64,000 bases of DNA from Zea mays (Eukaryota > Streptophyta > Magnoliopsida > Poales > Poaceae). Made by a program: the position numbers and the translations under genes. Positions 23,061 to 35,231 of this stretch are shown piece after piece. The notes below the pieces were generated by a model that searched no databases, was not told the origin of the DNA, and was given only the letters and a program-made list of their open reading frames with translations. The stretch spans positions 237,968,588-238,032,587 of the forward strand of contig NC_050099.1 in the NCBI RefSeq assembly GCF_902167145.1, given 5' to 3'. The stretch's first letter is position 1, and each line of letters begins with the position of its first letter.

Positions 23061-23620
23061 CACGAGAAGGATGGGGTTTTGTTGGAGTTTTCTAGGACGA
23101 AATCAAAACGAGATCCGAGAGGATCACAACCATGAACAATACCATCTGAGCGTAAGAAGTGATCCTAAGAGTATATTTTGCCCTCCAACAAATCCCAACA
23201 GCACCGGTGCAACAATAACTCGAAGGTTCTCCACAAATCCACAAGAGAAGGAAAAAGAGAGAACTTAAGAACAAAAGACTTCAAAAATCCAGCAAAAGGT
23301 ACAATTTGAGTTTGAAGCCAAACAAAACATGTGGGTGGTACCGGTCACCCTTCCTCAGATTAATCGTTGCAGATTACAAGGCAGTCGACATAACAAAAAT
23401 CGTTGTGGATCTCCTAGCTAAACAGGTGCTACCTATAGAAGAAAACTAGGAGTTCTAAATAAATGCTCTAAGCAAAATGGCCGCCAAAGAGATGATGAAC
23501 TAACTAGCCCTATGCCTCTATTTATAGAAGGTTATTTCTATTCCTAAACTACCCCTATTTACATAGACTCTATCCGCACAGCCAGGGGCAAAATAGGCCA
23601 ACTACTAGGTTTCCGATACG
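23061..23620 (-). repeat. Probable LTR/leader remnant, unassigned family
   Basis: Read on the minus strand there is a TATA-like CTATAAATAG (complement of 23517-23526) followed by a long T-rich leader-like sequence without a long frame. This is the usual look of a plant LTR promoter and U5 region. Ends and duplication were not found. A decayed gene promoter is the alternative. Confidence 0.3.
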
Positions 23621-24229
23621 ATGGCCACACGCTCCTCGCGAAGTTGCTCTGGCTTAACACACCCTTCGTTGTGATGCAACGTGCCGCCATCGATTCCCTC
23701 TAGAACCGCGCCGCCGAGCTTTGAGGTCCAAACATAGTAAAACCTGCCATCCGTAGCGCAGGGTGGTTTTTCGAGGCACAACCACCAAACCAACGTGAGT
23801 ATTGCACTACGTGCGCGTCCCTACGTCCTAGACACGTGTCCCGCTAGTTCTCGACATCGTTGGCAACACGGCTCGCATGGCCACGCTCTCGGTCGAGTAC
23901 GTGTCCCAGTTGTCAGCTACCACGACTGGTCACTCGGCTGCTTCGGTCCGTCATCTAAGACCCAGCAACTCGTCTTTCACCGCTCTAGGTTCATCAGCAC
24001 GGGTCCACATGACATTAACCTCAACCATCGATCACCATCCCTATGCTCCACACCAACACACCACAAGCCGACCGACATGATTGCACAATTCATAATCTCA
24101 CGCCTCAGTCAGTCCACGACTCGATCTGAGACGCTACCTCATCGACAATCACTCATCATCAACCCGAACCACAAGAGGCAAGTCAACCTTGTGTTCACAA
24201 CGTGGTAGTCAGGGACGTAGCCAGAACTT
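23621..24229. other. Noncoding stretch
   Basis: GC-moderate sequence with short open frames but no recognisable motif. It may be more of the flanking decayed LTR elements. Nothing specific can be supported. Confidence 0.35.
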
Positions 24230-25330
24230 CTCTAAAAAGACGTGAACCCGAGAATATATATATATAGAGGTTTGGGCTTCCAATATCTAGGGAAGCCCTA
24301 ACCCAATGCTACCATCTGGTTCAGCCGTACCACCTCAAGCCAACCTGGGCCCTGGGTGTCTTTAAAAGCAACCCTAGACCTTTGAGGATTAGGGTTTTAA
24401 ACGTGGTGGGGCTGAAGACCTCGCGAGGCACAAGCGGCGATGACGGCAACCACCCGAGGCACGAGCGACGGCCGAACATCGACGACGATGTCCTGAGGCA
24501 TGAGACGTGATGTCGGCGAGCGCGCGCCACCACCGCTCGTGGCGCGAGCGACGACTGCCCACGATGGCATCCGACGACGACGGTCTCCACTGGTCCGACG
24601 CGTCTCAGGCATCCTCCTCCAACGACCACCTCCGATCTAATGGTCTCTGAGGAGTCCTCCGATCCGTTGTGATAGTAGACGCGGCCCGATCTTCTGTGAG
24701 ATACGATAACTTAATTGAGTGGAGATCTCGACGTTGATGATCCAAGGCTCCGAGCGAACGGTTCCTCGCAATCACTACACCACGGCTCCGTTGGTTATCA
24801 CCCGTGACACACGAATGACCTCGCCACGAAGGCTTATCCCTGCAAGCGCAATCAAGAACACAAGCAAGAATAGGAAAGAAACGCAACCAAAATTGTATTG
24901 ATTACGGGATGGGGTCTCACAAACCGATGACGGCGATACTGTTCGATGACAGAATTGATCTAAGAAAAACCCCAAAACCTAATATGGCGGTGGCTGCTGA
25001 ATAAATAGAGTATTAGGGCGTGCGTGACCCCTGGACTCGCCCCTAATGGGCTCCGACGCGATACACGGCCCAACGGCCCAACAGACGGTGTCGCAGCACC
25101 AAAACAGAATTTGAACGCTGACTTGTTTCGACGATTCTCGTTGACTCCGGACGAATTTTAGGGTGGAACCAGTTGGGTTGGTGAGATAATCTCCTTATCT
25201 TTCCAACCATATCAAGTCCGTTGCAATTGGAGTCCGGATGCATCTTGGGTGACTATTTTAGTGCAGACTGGTCCTGGAACCCGAGATGGAGTCGCAGCCG
25301 AGTCGGACTTGATCTCCTTCCTGTTGTGGG
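24230..25330 (-). repeat. Probable Ty3/gypsy-type LTR remnant, minus strand
   Basis: On the minus strand there is a TATA-like TCTATTTATTCAGC (near 25000) followed by a leader and a segment (TGATTGCGCTTGCAGGGATA, about 24835-24855) that resembles U5/leader sequence of grass gypsy elements, then GC-rich Arg/Ser-type frames. No target duplication or partner LTR was seen. Family unassigned. Confidence 0.35.
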
Positions 25331-26190
25331 CGCCCTTGCTCCTCCTCCTCAACACCTAGGCCTTTCCCAAGTCTTTGCTGGTCCTCTCCAAGGTTCCTAA
25401 TCATCAAAACATCCATGGCCCCAAACGTAAGCTCTGAAACATAATTGACTAGGGTAGAACGTACCTGGAGATTTAGCTGTCGTGCACGCGATCATGTTAT
25501 CGGTCCATTCATTGTATGTATAGAAGTGATGTCCTCATCACGTTGACCTCGGGACCGTCCTCTAGCGTCAACCCCTCAATCCGTGTTTATTTCTTCCATG
25601 ATTATGTTTTATGGCTACTACTTACAGTATTTATGCATTCTATTGAGGATTTTTATGAAGATGAATACGACGTCTTTCATGTAGCTTGTTTTTTACGGTA
25701 ACCACTTGGATCCACACACATTTGTTACAGGGATGTCATACGTGATATCACACTGACCATTTAACAACATTGCAGACTTTTACGTCTACCAATGCCATTA
25801 TTTATGCATAAAAGTGACTATTTTTATGCTAAAACCTTGGGGTGCCAACCAGTGTCCCACATGCATATTTTCTGCTTGTATAGTTGAAAGGGAATCCCTT
25901 GATTTATGGTGTTTGTTAAAAACAAAATTCCTTAATCAACTCTCCTAATCAAATCCCTTGATTTCTGTTGGGTGCATGGACGTGAGAGATGTTGGTTGAG
26001 AGTGAATCAACATTTACGTTGTCATCTAACACTATGTCTACTCAAACTTGAGGATTTTTACGGTCATGAATACAACATACCAGAGTTACCAACATCTCTC
26101 ACTTTTGCTCGATATTTACAATCAAAACTGAGCGTTTTTACGCACAAAACAGAAGTTTTTTATGATCGAACCTAAAGTTCATTGTACGTC
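25331..26190. other. Noncoding stretch left of the Huck-like LTR
   Basis: Contains two distantly similar segments (GAGGATTTTTATGAAGATGA near 25643 and GAGGATTTTTACGGTCATGA near 26050), hinting at an old duplication. No gene seen. It ends exactly where the Huck-like LTR begins. Confidence 0.4.
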
Positions 26191-27395
26191 TGTCGGGTAC
26201 CGTAATTAGGGGTACCCCCAACACTCCTAAACACGGCTGGTAACCACCATCAGCACAAGCTGCAAAGACTGATGGGCACAGTTCAGGTCAAGGCTTCGTC
26301 TACCCAAGGGACGCGATCTCGCCCGAGCCCGGCCTCGGGCCGGGACTGTAGTCCTAGACGAATTCACGCCTCGCCCGAGGGTCTCCTCAGGCAGCGGCCG
26401 CACCCTCGGCTCGCCCGAGGCCTAGCTCGGGCAGGCTTCGTCGAGAAGCAACCTTGGCCAAATCGCCTCACCAACCGACCGTATCACAGGCGCATTCAAT
26501 GCGAGGATCGCTTGACACCTTATCCTGACACGTGTGCCTCAGTCGGCAAGGTCGAAGTGACCGCAGTCACTTCGCCCTTCCACTGACCAATCTGACAGGA
26601 AAACAACGCCGCTCACCCCGCTCCGACTGCCGTGCCAGCCACCCGGGCAAGGCTGACAACAGCAAGTTCAGCCTCGGGCGCGACAGGAAGCTCCGCCTCG
26701 CCCGACCTTGGGCCTTGGCCTCGGGAGGAGGTCTCCGCCTCGCCCGACCCCAAGACTCGGCCTCAACCTCGGCCTCGGGAGGAATCACGTCCTCGCCCGA
26801 CCCCGGCCTTGACCTCAGGAGAAGTCTCCGCCTCGCCCGACCTTGGGCTCGGACCGACCACGCCACAAGGGATACATCATTACCCTACCCCTAGCTAGCT
26901 CAGGCTACGAAGGAACAAGACCAGCGTCCCATCTGGCTCGTCCTGGTAACAGGCAATGATGGCTCCCCGCGTGCGTCCATGACGACGGTGGTTCTCAGCC
27001 CCCTACGGAAGCAAGGAGACGTCAGCAGGATCCCAGCAGCACCATCAGCTACGCTTCTACAGGGCTCAGGCACTTCTTCGACGGCCACATTATCACATAC
27101 GCAGGGCTCTAGCACCTCTCCGACAACCACGTTGGCATGTACACAGGGCTCAGGCACCTCTCTGTCAGACACGTTAGCACGTAGCTACACCCCCATTGTA
27201 CACCTGGACCCTCTCCTTGCATCTATAAAAGGGAGGTCCAGGCCCTTCCTGCGGGAGGGTTGGAAGGGGGTCGCGCGGAGGGACGAGCATACGAACAGGC
27301 TCACTCTCTCTCTCTCTCGTGAGCTCTTGTAACCCCTACTATGAGCACACTCCCCTGGTGCGAGATAATACGAGCCGCGTTTTCCCCTTGTGTTC
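26191..27395 (+). repeat. Huck-like Ty3/gypsy LTR, 5' part, interrupted by D
   Basis: Starts TGTCGGGTACCGTAATTAGG and is full of CCTCGCCCGA-type motifs, both features I recognise from maize Huck LTRs. A TATA box (TATAAAA, 27234-27240) follows a three-copy 42-bp repeat. The LTR stops abruptly at 27395, where element D begins; its remainder must lie beyond the window. Orientation is plus by the TG start and TATA direction. Confidence 0.65.
27060..27185 (+). repeat. 42-bp tandem repeat in the Huck-like LTR
   Basis: Three imperfect units beginning CAGGGCTC at about 27060, 27102 and 27144, spaced 42 bp. They lie just upstream of the TATA box, where LTR enhancer repeats are common. Confidence 0.75.
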
Positions 27396-28590
27396 TGAGA
27401 GCACCTAGAGGGGGGGGGGGTGAATAGGTGATACTGTAAAACTTAGAACTTAACACCACAAACTTGATTAAGAGTTAGATCAATGAAATCAAGTGAGCAG
27501 AGAGGAGAGCTCTTGTGAAGCACAATAGACACAATAAGGACAAGCACAAGAGACACAAGGATTTATCCCGTGGTTCGGCCAAGTACAAAACTTGCCTACT
27601 CCACGTTGTGGCGTCCCAACAGACGAGAGTTGCACTCAACTCCTCTCAAGTGATCCAATGATCAACTTGAATACCACGGTGTTCTTCTTTACTTTACTCT
27701 TTCCCGTTTGCGAGGAATCTCCACAACTTGGAGTCTCTCGCCCTTACAATAAGAATCACAATGAAGCACAAGAGTAAGGGAGGGAAGCAACACACTCAAA
27801 TCCACAGCAAATACGCACACACAAGACCAAACCTTGAGCTCAAGACAATATCTCGAGGTTCTCACTAGAACAGAGCTCAAATCACTAAGAATGTCGAACA
27901 AGTGCGCAAGAATGAAGTGTGAATGATAAACAATGCTCAAAGGTTGCTTGGTGTTCTCCTCCATGCGCCTAGGGGTCCCTTTTATAGCCCCAAGGCAGCT
28001 AGGAGCCGTTGAGAGCATTTCAAGAAGGCAATTCTTGCCTTCTGTCGCCTGGCGCACCGGACAGTCCGGTGCACCACCGGACACTGTCCGGTGCGGATCA
28101 CTTTCCTTATTTGGCGAAGCCGACCGTTGCAGATTCCGAGCCGTTGGCGCTCCGGACAGTCCGGTGCCCCTTCTGACCGTTGGCTCTTGCCACGCGTCGC
28201 GCGCGGATTCTGCGGCCGGCCGTTGGCCAGGCCGACTGTTGGCTCACCGGACAGTCCGGTGCACCACCGGACAGTCCGGTGATTTATAGCCGTACACCGT
28301 TAATTGCTTCCCGAGAGCAACCAGTTGACAGACGCCGGCCTGGCGCACCGGACACTGTCCGGTGCACCCAGACCGAGCTGTCTTTGGCTGAACAAAGCCA
28401 TCTCTTTTCCAACTTGATTTCTTCTGTTTCCAGCACTTAGACACAGTACATTAGTCTCCAAAACAAAGTACTAAGTCTTAGAAACATACCTTTTTACTTG
28501 ATTTACACTTTGTCCATCACTTTGCATAGATTAACATAAGTCCACTTGTATTGGTACTCAATCACCAAAATACTTAGAAATGGCCCAAGG
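27396..28590 (-). repeat. Sirevirus D 3' LTR, first part
   Basis: Begins TGAGAGCACCTAGAGG and matches the LTRs of B. It has palindrome blocks at about 28053-28093, 28243-28280 and 28344-28363, fewer than in B. Interrupted 16 bp before its end by E. The last bases are at 37721-37736. Confidence 0.92.
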
Positions 28591-31074
28591 TGTGATACCC
28601 AATTTGCAAAGAAGAGAAGTTGGAGTTTATTCTTTCTTGTTTTTTTTGCTTCTCGTTTGGGTAGTGCACTTTTGGAGTTTGGAATTGTTGGGTAGCATTC
28701 GCTAGTAAAACAATTGAATTTTGGTTAGACTTGTGCGCCGGGGTCGGGAGTTGACGCGTGAGCGAGTTGGGCCGTGGTTCTTGATCCGGTCCACTAACCC
28801 CCCCTAACCCTAGCCGCCCCTTCCCCTAATTCCCTTCCCCTTGTGCAGCCGCCCCCCCCCCTCTCTAGCCTTTGGCCGCCATCCCCTCCCCCTAATTCCC
28901 TCTCTCTTGTGCAGCAGCCCCCATCCCCTCAACCCTAGCCGCCACCCCCCCCTCCCATCTCCTCCTCTCCAAGTGATGTCCTTCCTCGCCGGATCTTCTT
29001 CGTGTGGGTGCAAGTTCCGATTGGAGAATTGGTGGGAGGAAGGAAGGAGGAAAGGAGGAACCCAAGGTGATTTTGTGATTAACTCTTGTTTATTTGTGCT
29101 GCAATTCAATCGATTAGATGTTTACGTATGCGAATTGGTAGAGGTGCTGTCCAGAAATTTTGTGGGTGCGCGAACAGCAGTAGTTCTAGCAGATTCTGGG
29201 AATTTTTCGTGGGTAATTAGTGGGAATCAGTGGGAGAATCATCTAGAGCTTTTTCATACCTTTCCAATGAGTACTTATGCGCTCGATTCGGAGTTATATT
29301 TTAGGAGATATCGCTGTTTGAATCCGGGTATGTTGCTGTCCAAAAAAAAACAGATTTTGCAGGTGGGCAAACAGCAGTAGTATTAGCAGTTTCTGGGGAT
29401 TTTTCGTGGGAACTTAGTGATAATCAATATGAGAATCATTTAGAGCTTTGTCATACCTTTCCAACGAGTACTTATGCACTCGATTCGGAGTTATATTTTA
29501 GGAGATATTGCTGTTTGAATCCGGGTATGTTGCTGTCCAAAAAAAACAGATTTATGCAGGTGGGCGAACAACAGTAGTATTAGCAGTTTCTGGGAATTTT
29601 TCGTGGGAAATTGGTGATAATAAATATGAGAATCATGTAGAGCCTTGTCATACCTTTCCAACGAGTACTTATGCGTTCGATTCGGAGTTATAATTTAGGA
29701 GATATCGCTGTTTGAATCCGGTTATGTTGCTGTCCAAAAACAGATTGCAGGGTGTATCTTGTAGACGAGTTTGAGCTAATTAGATGCTGGAATTTAATTA
29801 TCATTTGAATATAAAACTTGTGGGAAATTTTATGTAGATGCTTCCGTAGTTTTTGATTGATATCACTGCTGTTATAATTTTAAAGTTATGAAATTATCAA
29901 GCAGCACCGCTGCAGTTTGGTGGTGATGGGGAGAGTTGTCGCTCGCAACGGGTTGGAATTGTGCGTAGGTGCGGCGTTGTTTATTAGCGTTTGTTATGTT
30001 GATTTGTACACTAAGGTGTGTGTCAAAAACAGGTGGTGGACTTCCGGATCGTACTTAGTACCATTCCAAATTCCCGGTGAAGGCAAGTAAATACAGTGGT
30101 GGTTGCTGCCGTTTGGTTTGCATCCTATGCCTTGTCATTGAGTATGCATAAGTATTAAATGTGTTAATCATTGAATTCTATGATGAAGTTTATTTGTTCG
30201 AAAGAATTAATTCTCAATTGTCTAATATTGAGGATGATCATGATTTGGGAATGATATATGTGGTTGATTCCCATCTTAGATGAAGTTGAAGTATCTTTTT
30301 GAATCATGTTGTATGAAGTGTTGTAGGCATGTCATGCACATCGCATCATCCATATTGCATTTTGAAGTTATGTCGTGATCTTATGGTCCGACCGTACCGG
30401 TACACTTTTAGCATCGTACGTTGCCCGAGGAGGGGTACGATGCGGCTTCATACCCTTAGAGGTATGAAGGCAGAAGTCATCCTTGCATTTGCAGACATTT
30501 GCACTCATGAGGTATATATGAAGTGTGACATTACTATGTTACTATTGTGGTTTCTACCTGCGAGGTGTGGTAACTAGGTGTGTTGTACGTTGTATTCGTG
30601 CTGCACCTTCGTAATAAGAAGGTTGCGAAATCAAATGGTGGTAAAACAATGTTCTTATGTGGTTAAACAGTTTGTTATTATTTTACTTGCTGAGATGTGT
30701 CATCTCACTCTTGCATTACTCAATGCAGGTACTTGATATATGTTGGGAATGAGGGGAGTAGCAGCACGTCCACTTTCACTCTCATATTAAGGCTGCCCAA
30801 GCGCATCCATGATTTAATTAGAAACTTGATGTCAAAGGATGTTTTTTTACTAGTCATGCGCACTGGTTAATTCAGTTCATGTCGTATGTTTAACTTTCCT
30901 TTGCTAGCCGTTTAATAATACTTAGTATGTTTTTTGTCATGATACATGTTTATACACTGTTGCCCCCTCCTTTATGCTATTTTGCAAAGGAGATGCTGTC
31001 GAAATTTTATATACGGATGTCAGAAGTGTAGTTCAGTAGCATTCCGGGGTGTTTGTGGATTCCGGGATGTTACA
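28591..31074 (+). repeat. Element E 5' LTR
   Basis: 2484 bp, unusually long. It contains a C-rich segment with AACCCTAGCCGCC motifs (28800-28980), a three-unit tandem repeat (29145-29728) and AT-rich sequence. Open frames of up to 179 codons here are repeated in the other LTR and have no protein-like pattern, so I do not call genes. Confidence 0.93.
29145..29728 (+). repeat. ~190-197-bp tandem repeat in E LTR
   Basis: Three units starting GCTGTCCA at 29145, 29335 and 29532, with a partial fourth at 29729 (spacing 190, 197, 197). Each unit carries CTTTCCAACGAGTACTTATG and TCGGAGTTAT. The right LTR has the same array beginning near 35786. Confidence 0.9.
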
Positions 31075-31090
31075 GTTGGTATCAGAGGAT
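31075..31090 (+). other. Element E primer binding site
   Basis: GTTGGTATCAGAGGAT directly after the LTR end. TGGTATCAGAG is the usual initiator-Met tRNA match. Confidence 0.88.
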
Positions 31091-34000
31091 AGGCTTTAGA
31101 TTCTACGCAATTTGAAGATAAATTTGACACACTTGCACATATAGGAAGGGTATGAGTTCGTATATCTTTCATATTAGTATTTTATTGTATAGATGACTAG
31201 AATTCCCTTACTCCAAATCCCTTTATGGTTTGATGGGATATGTCGTTAATGACTTAATGCTTGATATGATATGTTACTTCTATTTAATATTGGTTTCTTG
31301 ATGTGGTTGTTGCTGAAGTTATTATGCAAGTGAAGCTACTAATGTACTTGTTTTGTATACATATCGTCATGATGTTTTTTATGCGATGTTTTTCAAATCT
31401 CTGAGCTATTACTATCATATATTTCTATATGCTTGACTGTGGATGTTTTTATGGATTTCTTTGGGTTCTAGTATTTGTAGGACCGATTGTTTATTGAGTT
31501 TGTGTATAGTGGGTCTAATCCGGCTTGGTGTGGTGTGAAAACACGATATAATGTAGTTTTATCATGTGGTTGAGTCTGATTGAATGTTGGGTTACAACCC
31601 AACTTATCAATGTAATATTTCCATGGATTCAATGCTTTGTGCCTCACCCCTTTGGGCTAATATGGCTACTTGCCAACTTGATCTTAGAGTACAAGAGGTT
31701 TGTCTCCATAGAGCAAAGGCAATGTTGTAATGTTTATGAAACCTTGAGACTGGTAGAACTCAAGTGAATTTGTAAGATGACGTGGATAGATAAGTTCAAC
31801 CATGTTTACATGATAGGTTTTCTTATTGTGTGCAACCTTAGCAATAAATAGGGTGATTTCAAGTGGATTTTATGTCTATATTATAGTTGAAGAGGCATGC
31901 ATGTTTTCCTTCCATGGTTTGTTTCTATAGCCATAAAGGTTATGCATATTTTTTTTAGTTGTTGGAGGCTAGTCATGTGGACGATATGGACAACCCATTT
32001 TATATATATTTGTAATCGCCGACGATATATGGTAGTTTTATTTTTTTGATCTGTTCTCTATGCATGCTTGTTGAATTATTATTTGGACCGCTTTATCTTA
32101 AACAAAGTCAATGCTTAACTGGAAGTTGCTTATGTTTGTTAGTCATCTATCTCTATAATTATGTGGTTGTTGCATCAGATGGAGATTTTTTTTTCATATG
32201 AATGATGGTTTGATAGATCATGTATGTCTACTAGACTACTACTTTGAATTCATCCTATGACATCACGAGGTAGAAATTGTTCAAGTGCAATAATAGGAGG
32301 TATTGTTGTATGTGAGGTTAATCAAGGTAGTTTGATTAGGTGGATTGTCTTATTGAAGTCCAATTACTCCTGTTGAGCATAGTATCATGATATTATTTTA
32401 GTGTTGAAAGTAATATTTATGAAGCTTTTGCATGAGTCTGTATCAAGAAGATCATTAGTTTTTCTTGTTGTTATCCCTCCATTGCTTTATGAGTGTTGCA
32501 CATTTTATCTCTTTTGAGAGGAGAAAAAAAAGATGTTATATGTCATGAGCACCATTTGCTTCACGTCAACAAAATAGTTTTGGAGATTTCTATTAGTTGG
32601 ATTCTAGTGTAATAACAACCATGTTTTATAGTGCTTGAGATGGGTATGTCAGGTGTTCCATACATTGTCGATACATGGATGTTTGACCTTAGTGGCGTTA
32701 ACAAACGAGGATGTTGAATTTGTTGATTGTTGTGCTTAGTGTTCTAACCTATTTGGTAGAGTTTTATTTAAAGACTTTGTGGAGTTGCATCCCAATTTGG
32801 TAGTGGAAAATCCTAGTGTTGATTGCACCTGCCAGTGCCTTGGGTTTCATTTTATATTGTTTTTTATTGTTGTTAATGTGTTGTTTGGTTTTGGGAGGCA
32901 TTTTAAATTAGTTGGATGCTGAATCAGGCTTCACTTGTCGAGAATGTTTTGTAGTATGTTTTTTCATCTTTCCATAGGATGCTTAATCACCCGGTTTGGT
33001 CCAAACATTTGAGAGTTATGGGTTTCCTAAAACATCCTTATTGGTGTCTCTAGCAGAATGAGTCTTTAATTTTGAACGGAAGAGTAGACATTGAAGACAA
33101 TATAATTTGGTCTTTGTTGGATTATGAAAGTTTTAGCAATTTTATGATCTTTCCAACGAGTATTGGTTTGTAATTCTCATTGCATATAATTGGAGTTAGG
33201 TTGCTCTGAAGTTGTTGCACCGTTGTGTCTGAACTTTAGTTGTCGTTATAACCACCAATAAATCGACCACGTTTTGATAGTTTCATAGCCCAAAGTTGGG
33301 AATTCTCTTTAAGCAAAACTTTTAGTTCTTCTCAGTACCTTTTAAATGGGCATTTACTTGTAATTGTCTGTTAAATAGATTGGGAGAGGTGGTTGTCCGA
33401 TTATAAGTCGAATCTCTAATGTGCAGTATCTCAGGCTGAGTTTAGCTGTAGGTCATGCATAGTTGAGGGCTATAAAGATAAATTTGGGTGCAACTTTATT
33501 GCAAAAGTCGTGGACAATTTTCAAAACTTTTCCAACGCGTGTTCGTTGTAGTTTAAGTTGAGTATAGCAGGAGTTATAGGTTTTTGAATTTTAGTTGTCC
33601 ATTGTTTCAATCCTACCAGTTTTGCAACAAAAGTGTTGCATTGTTTTATCGGTTTGGAAACCAAATTCGAGACACTCATTATAATAAAAGTTTTAGGGAA
33701 TGTTATAATCTTTTCAATGAGTTTATATTTGCAAAATTTTGTTAGCTGTAGGGAGTTATGATATAGTGTATAGAATGTGCTTGGATAAATATGTGGGCAG
33801 GCATAACATGCTTAAATTGATTCTTGTTTGCATGATGTGAGATTAGGCTTAAATGATTTAAAAGGTTATCATATTGCTTCTATACTTATATTTGTTCTAA
33901 GTGTCTCGTAATGAAGAACCTAAAGTTATTAGTCTTTCGATGAACGCTTTATCTTAGAAGAGTAATGAACCTCATAAAATCTATTGCTTGTTGTTGGGAC

Positions 34001-34857
34001 TGCATGACCAGTTTTAGTTATGCAGCTAGTTCAATGAAGTAAACCATCTTTTCTGTAGAGATGTTATATATAAAAGTTGTAGCCAACTTCTTTATCTTAT
34101 TTGTGTAAAAATTTCATGACCATAGGTCTAGTAGTTTGGGAGTTATGATTTTCTCAAGTCCAGTCTTGGAATCTGTCCAGATTTTGTACAGACTTCGAAA
34201 CTGACCTCGTTTGCCCAATTTAAACTTCGAATAAGTTCTTATAAATTATAAATAAGTTGTAGTACTTTTCTTAATCTTTTCAACAAATTTTGGATCACCT
34301 TTTTTGGTGATCTATAAGTTAAGTTACAGCTGTTTTAAGTGTGATCTTTGAATCTGTCCAAATTTGGACAGCAGAGCCTTTCTCATGTCTTTTGACCTTG
34401 ATATGCATTGAATTAACATGATATGTTATAAATGAATTATAGACAATTCTATTAGATTTCTAAAAAGTCTAGGAGCACCTGAATTGGATGACTGAGACTC
34501 CAATTAGGGATTTTTTTGAATTGAGTAGTTGAATTCTGTCCAAGTCTGGACAGAATTTACGTTTAGCATTGTTTGACCTTTCTATGTGTCAAATCTTGTT
34601 GTGATGATAATACCAAGGGTATAGTGGACTTTATAAGATTTCCATAAAGTCTTAGTCTACTATTTTGGATGCATATTTTGTGAGTTATGAGCAAAACAAT
34701 TAACCGCTGTGCTGCTGTCCAGAAATATGCAAGCATTAAGTTGCTCTCTTGAAGTTGCTCTTGTTTGGCTAAGTTTGGTTTAGGCTATAGGAACACTATA
34801 TGCATTGCATTCATATATACATTCCTTGAAGTACTTGCATATGTCAATGTTGATTTG
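31091..34857 (+). other. Element E internal region, noncoding
   Basis: About 3.8 kb, T-rich, with no frame over 70 codons and no gag, protease, RT or RNase H motif on either strand. The second half (about 33100-34740) is a strongly diverged tandem array. The first half shows no structure I can name; it may hold packaging signals. Confidence 0.8.
33100..34740 (+). repeat. Degenerate ~180-bp tandem array inside E
   Basis: CTGTCC landmarks fall at 34173, 34354, 34536 and 34715 (spacing 181, 182, 179). Weaker TTGTCC cousins occur near 33393 and 33595. Three of the landmarks head near-palindromes such as CTGTCCAAATTTGGACAG. Units also keep TTTCCAACGAGT-like and GGAGTTAT-like motifs in the same order as the LTR repeat, so the two arrays are probably related. 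Confidence 0.6.
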
Positions 34858-35039
34858 GTGAGAGGAAAGCTTTGTCCGAGGTATATAGGACTGTCTACTA
34901 TCTTAGCCGAGTTGGCAGCTGGGCTTAGCACATACAATTGTCGGAATCTATAATCATAGTACACCATGTATTCCATGTCTTTATGTTGAGGAAGTATTTG
35001 AGGAATCCAGACCATCAAATCGAGCTAGAGTCGATTCCC
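34858..35039 (+). pseudogene. Fossil integrase C-terminus of Tekay/Del-type chromovirus
   Basis: Two fragments in different frames: VRGKLCPRYIG at 34858-34890 and VFHVFMLRKYLRNPDHQI from 34968, continuing to about 35039. From knowledge of the family, (R/K)GKLxPRYIGPF followed about 30 residues later by VFHVSxLRKY is the conserved integrase C-terminal signature of Tekay/Del-lineage gypsy elements, just before the chromodomain. A frameshift separates the pieces and nothing upstream is recognisable. The downstream stretch to 35150 is where a chromodomain would be but is unreadable. Confidence 0.8.
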
Positions 35040-35213
35040 TGTGTAGCAAGACCAGACTCTAGAGTGTCGTCTGCTGCGTATCTTAGAATCCTAGGAGCTT
35101 GAGGAGCTGATGTGGCAGAAGTACCCGAACTTTTCATTATGTGTGAGTGTTGTTGATTCATTAATCTTGCTTTTGTCGTTCCGATAAAAGCGTCAGAATT
35201 CGAGGACGAATTC

Positions 35214-35226
35214 TTTTTAAGGGGGG
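35214..35226 (+). other. Element E polypurine tract
   Basis: TTTTTAAGGGGGG, five bases before the 3' LTR, preceded by TTCGAGGACGAATTC, an arrangement typical of Tekay/Del-type elements. Confidence 0.85.
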
Positions 35227-35231
35227 TAGAG

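Noticed and set aside
24321..24629. Arg-rich minus-strand frames near a probable LTR remnant
   Set aside because: No motif, no splice structure and overlapping frames of similar length in the same place.
26272..26894. Arg/Pro/Ser-rich frames in the Huck-like LTR
   Set aside because: Product of repeated CCTCGCCCGA motifs in a noncoding LTR.
28841..29380. 179-codon open frame in the left LTR of E, with a near copy near 35546-36058
   Set aside because: Entirely within LTR sequence, spans a C-rich tract and the tandem repeat, changes frame with homopolymer length between the two LTRs, and shows no domain.
30329..30577. 82-codon frame present in both E LTRs (also 36970-37218)
   Set aside because: Identical in both LTRs only because the LTRs are near-identical; no known domain and no start context beyond chance.
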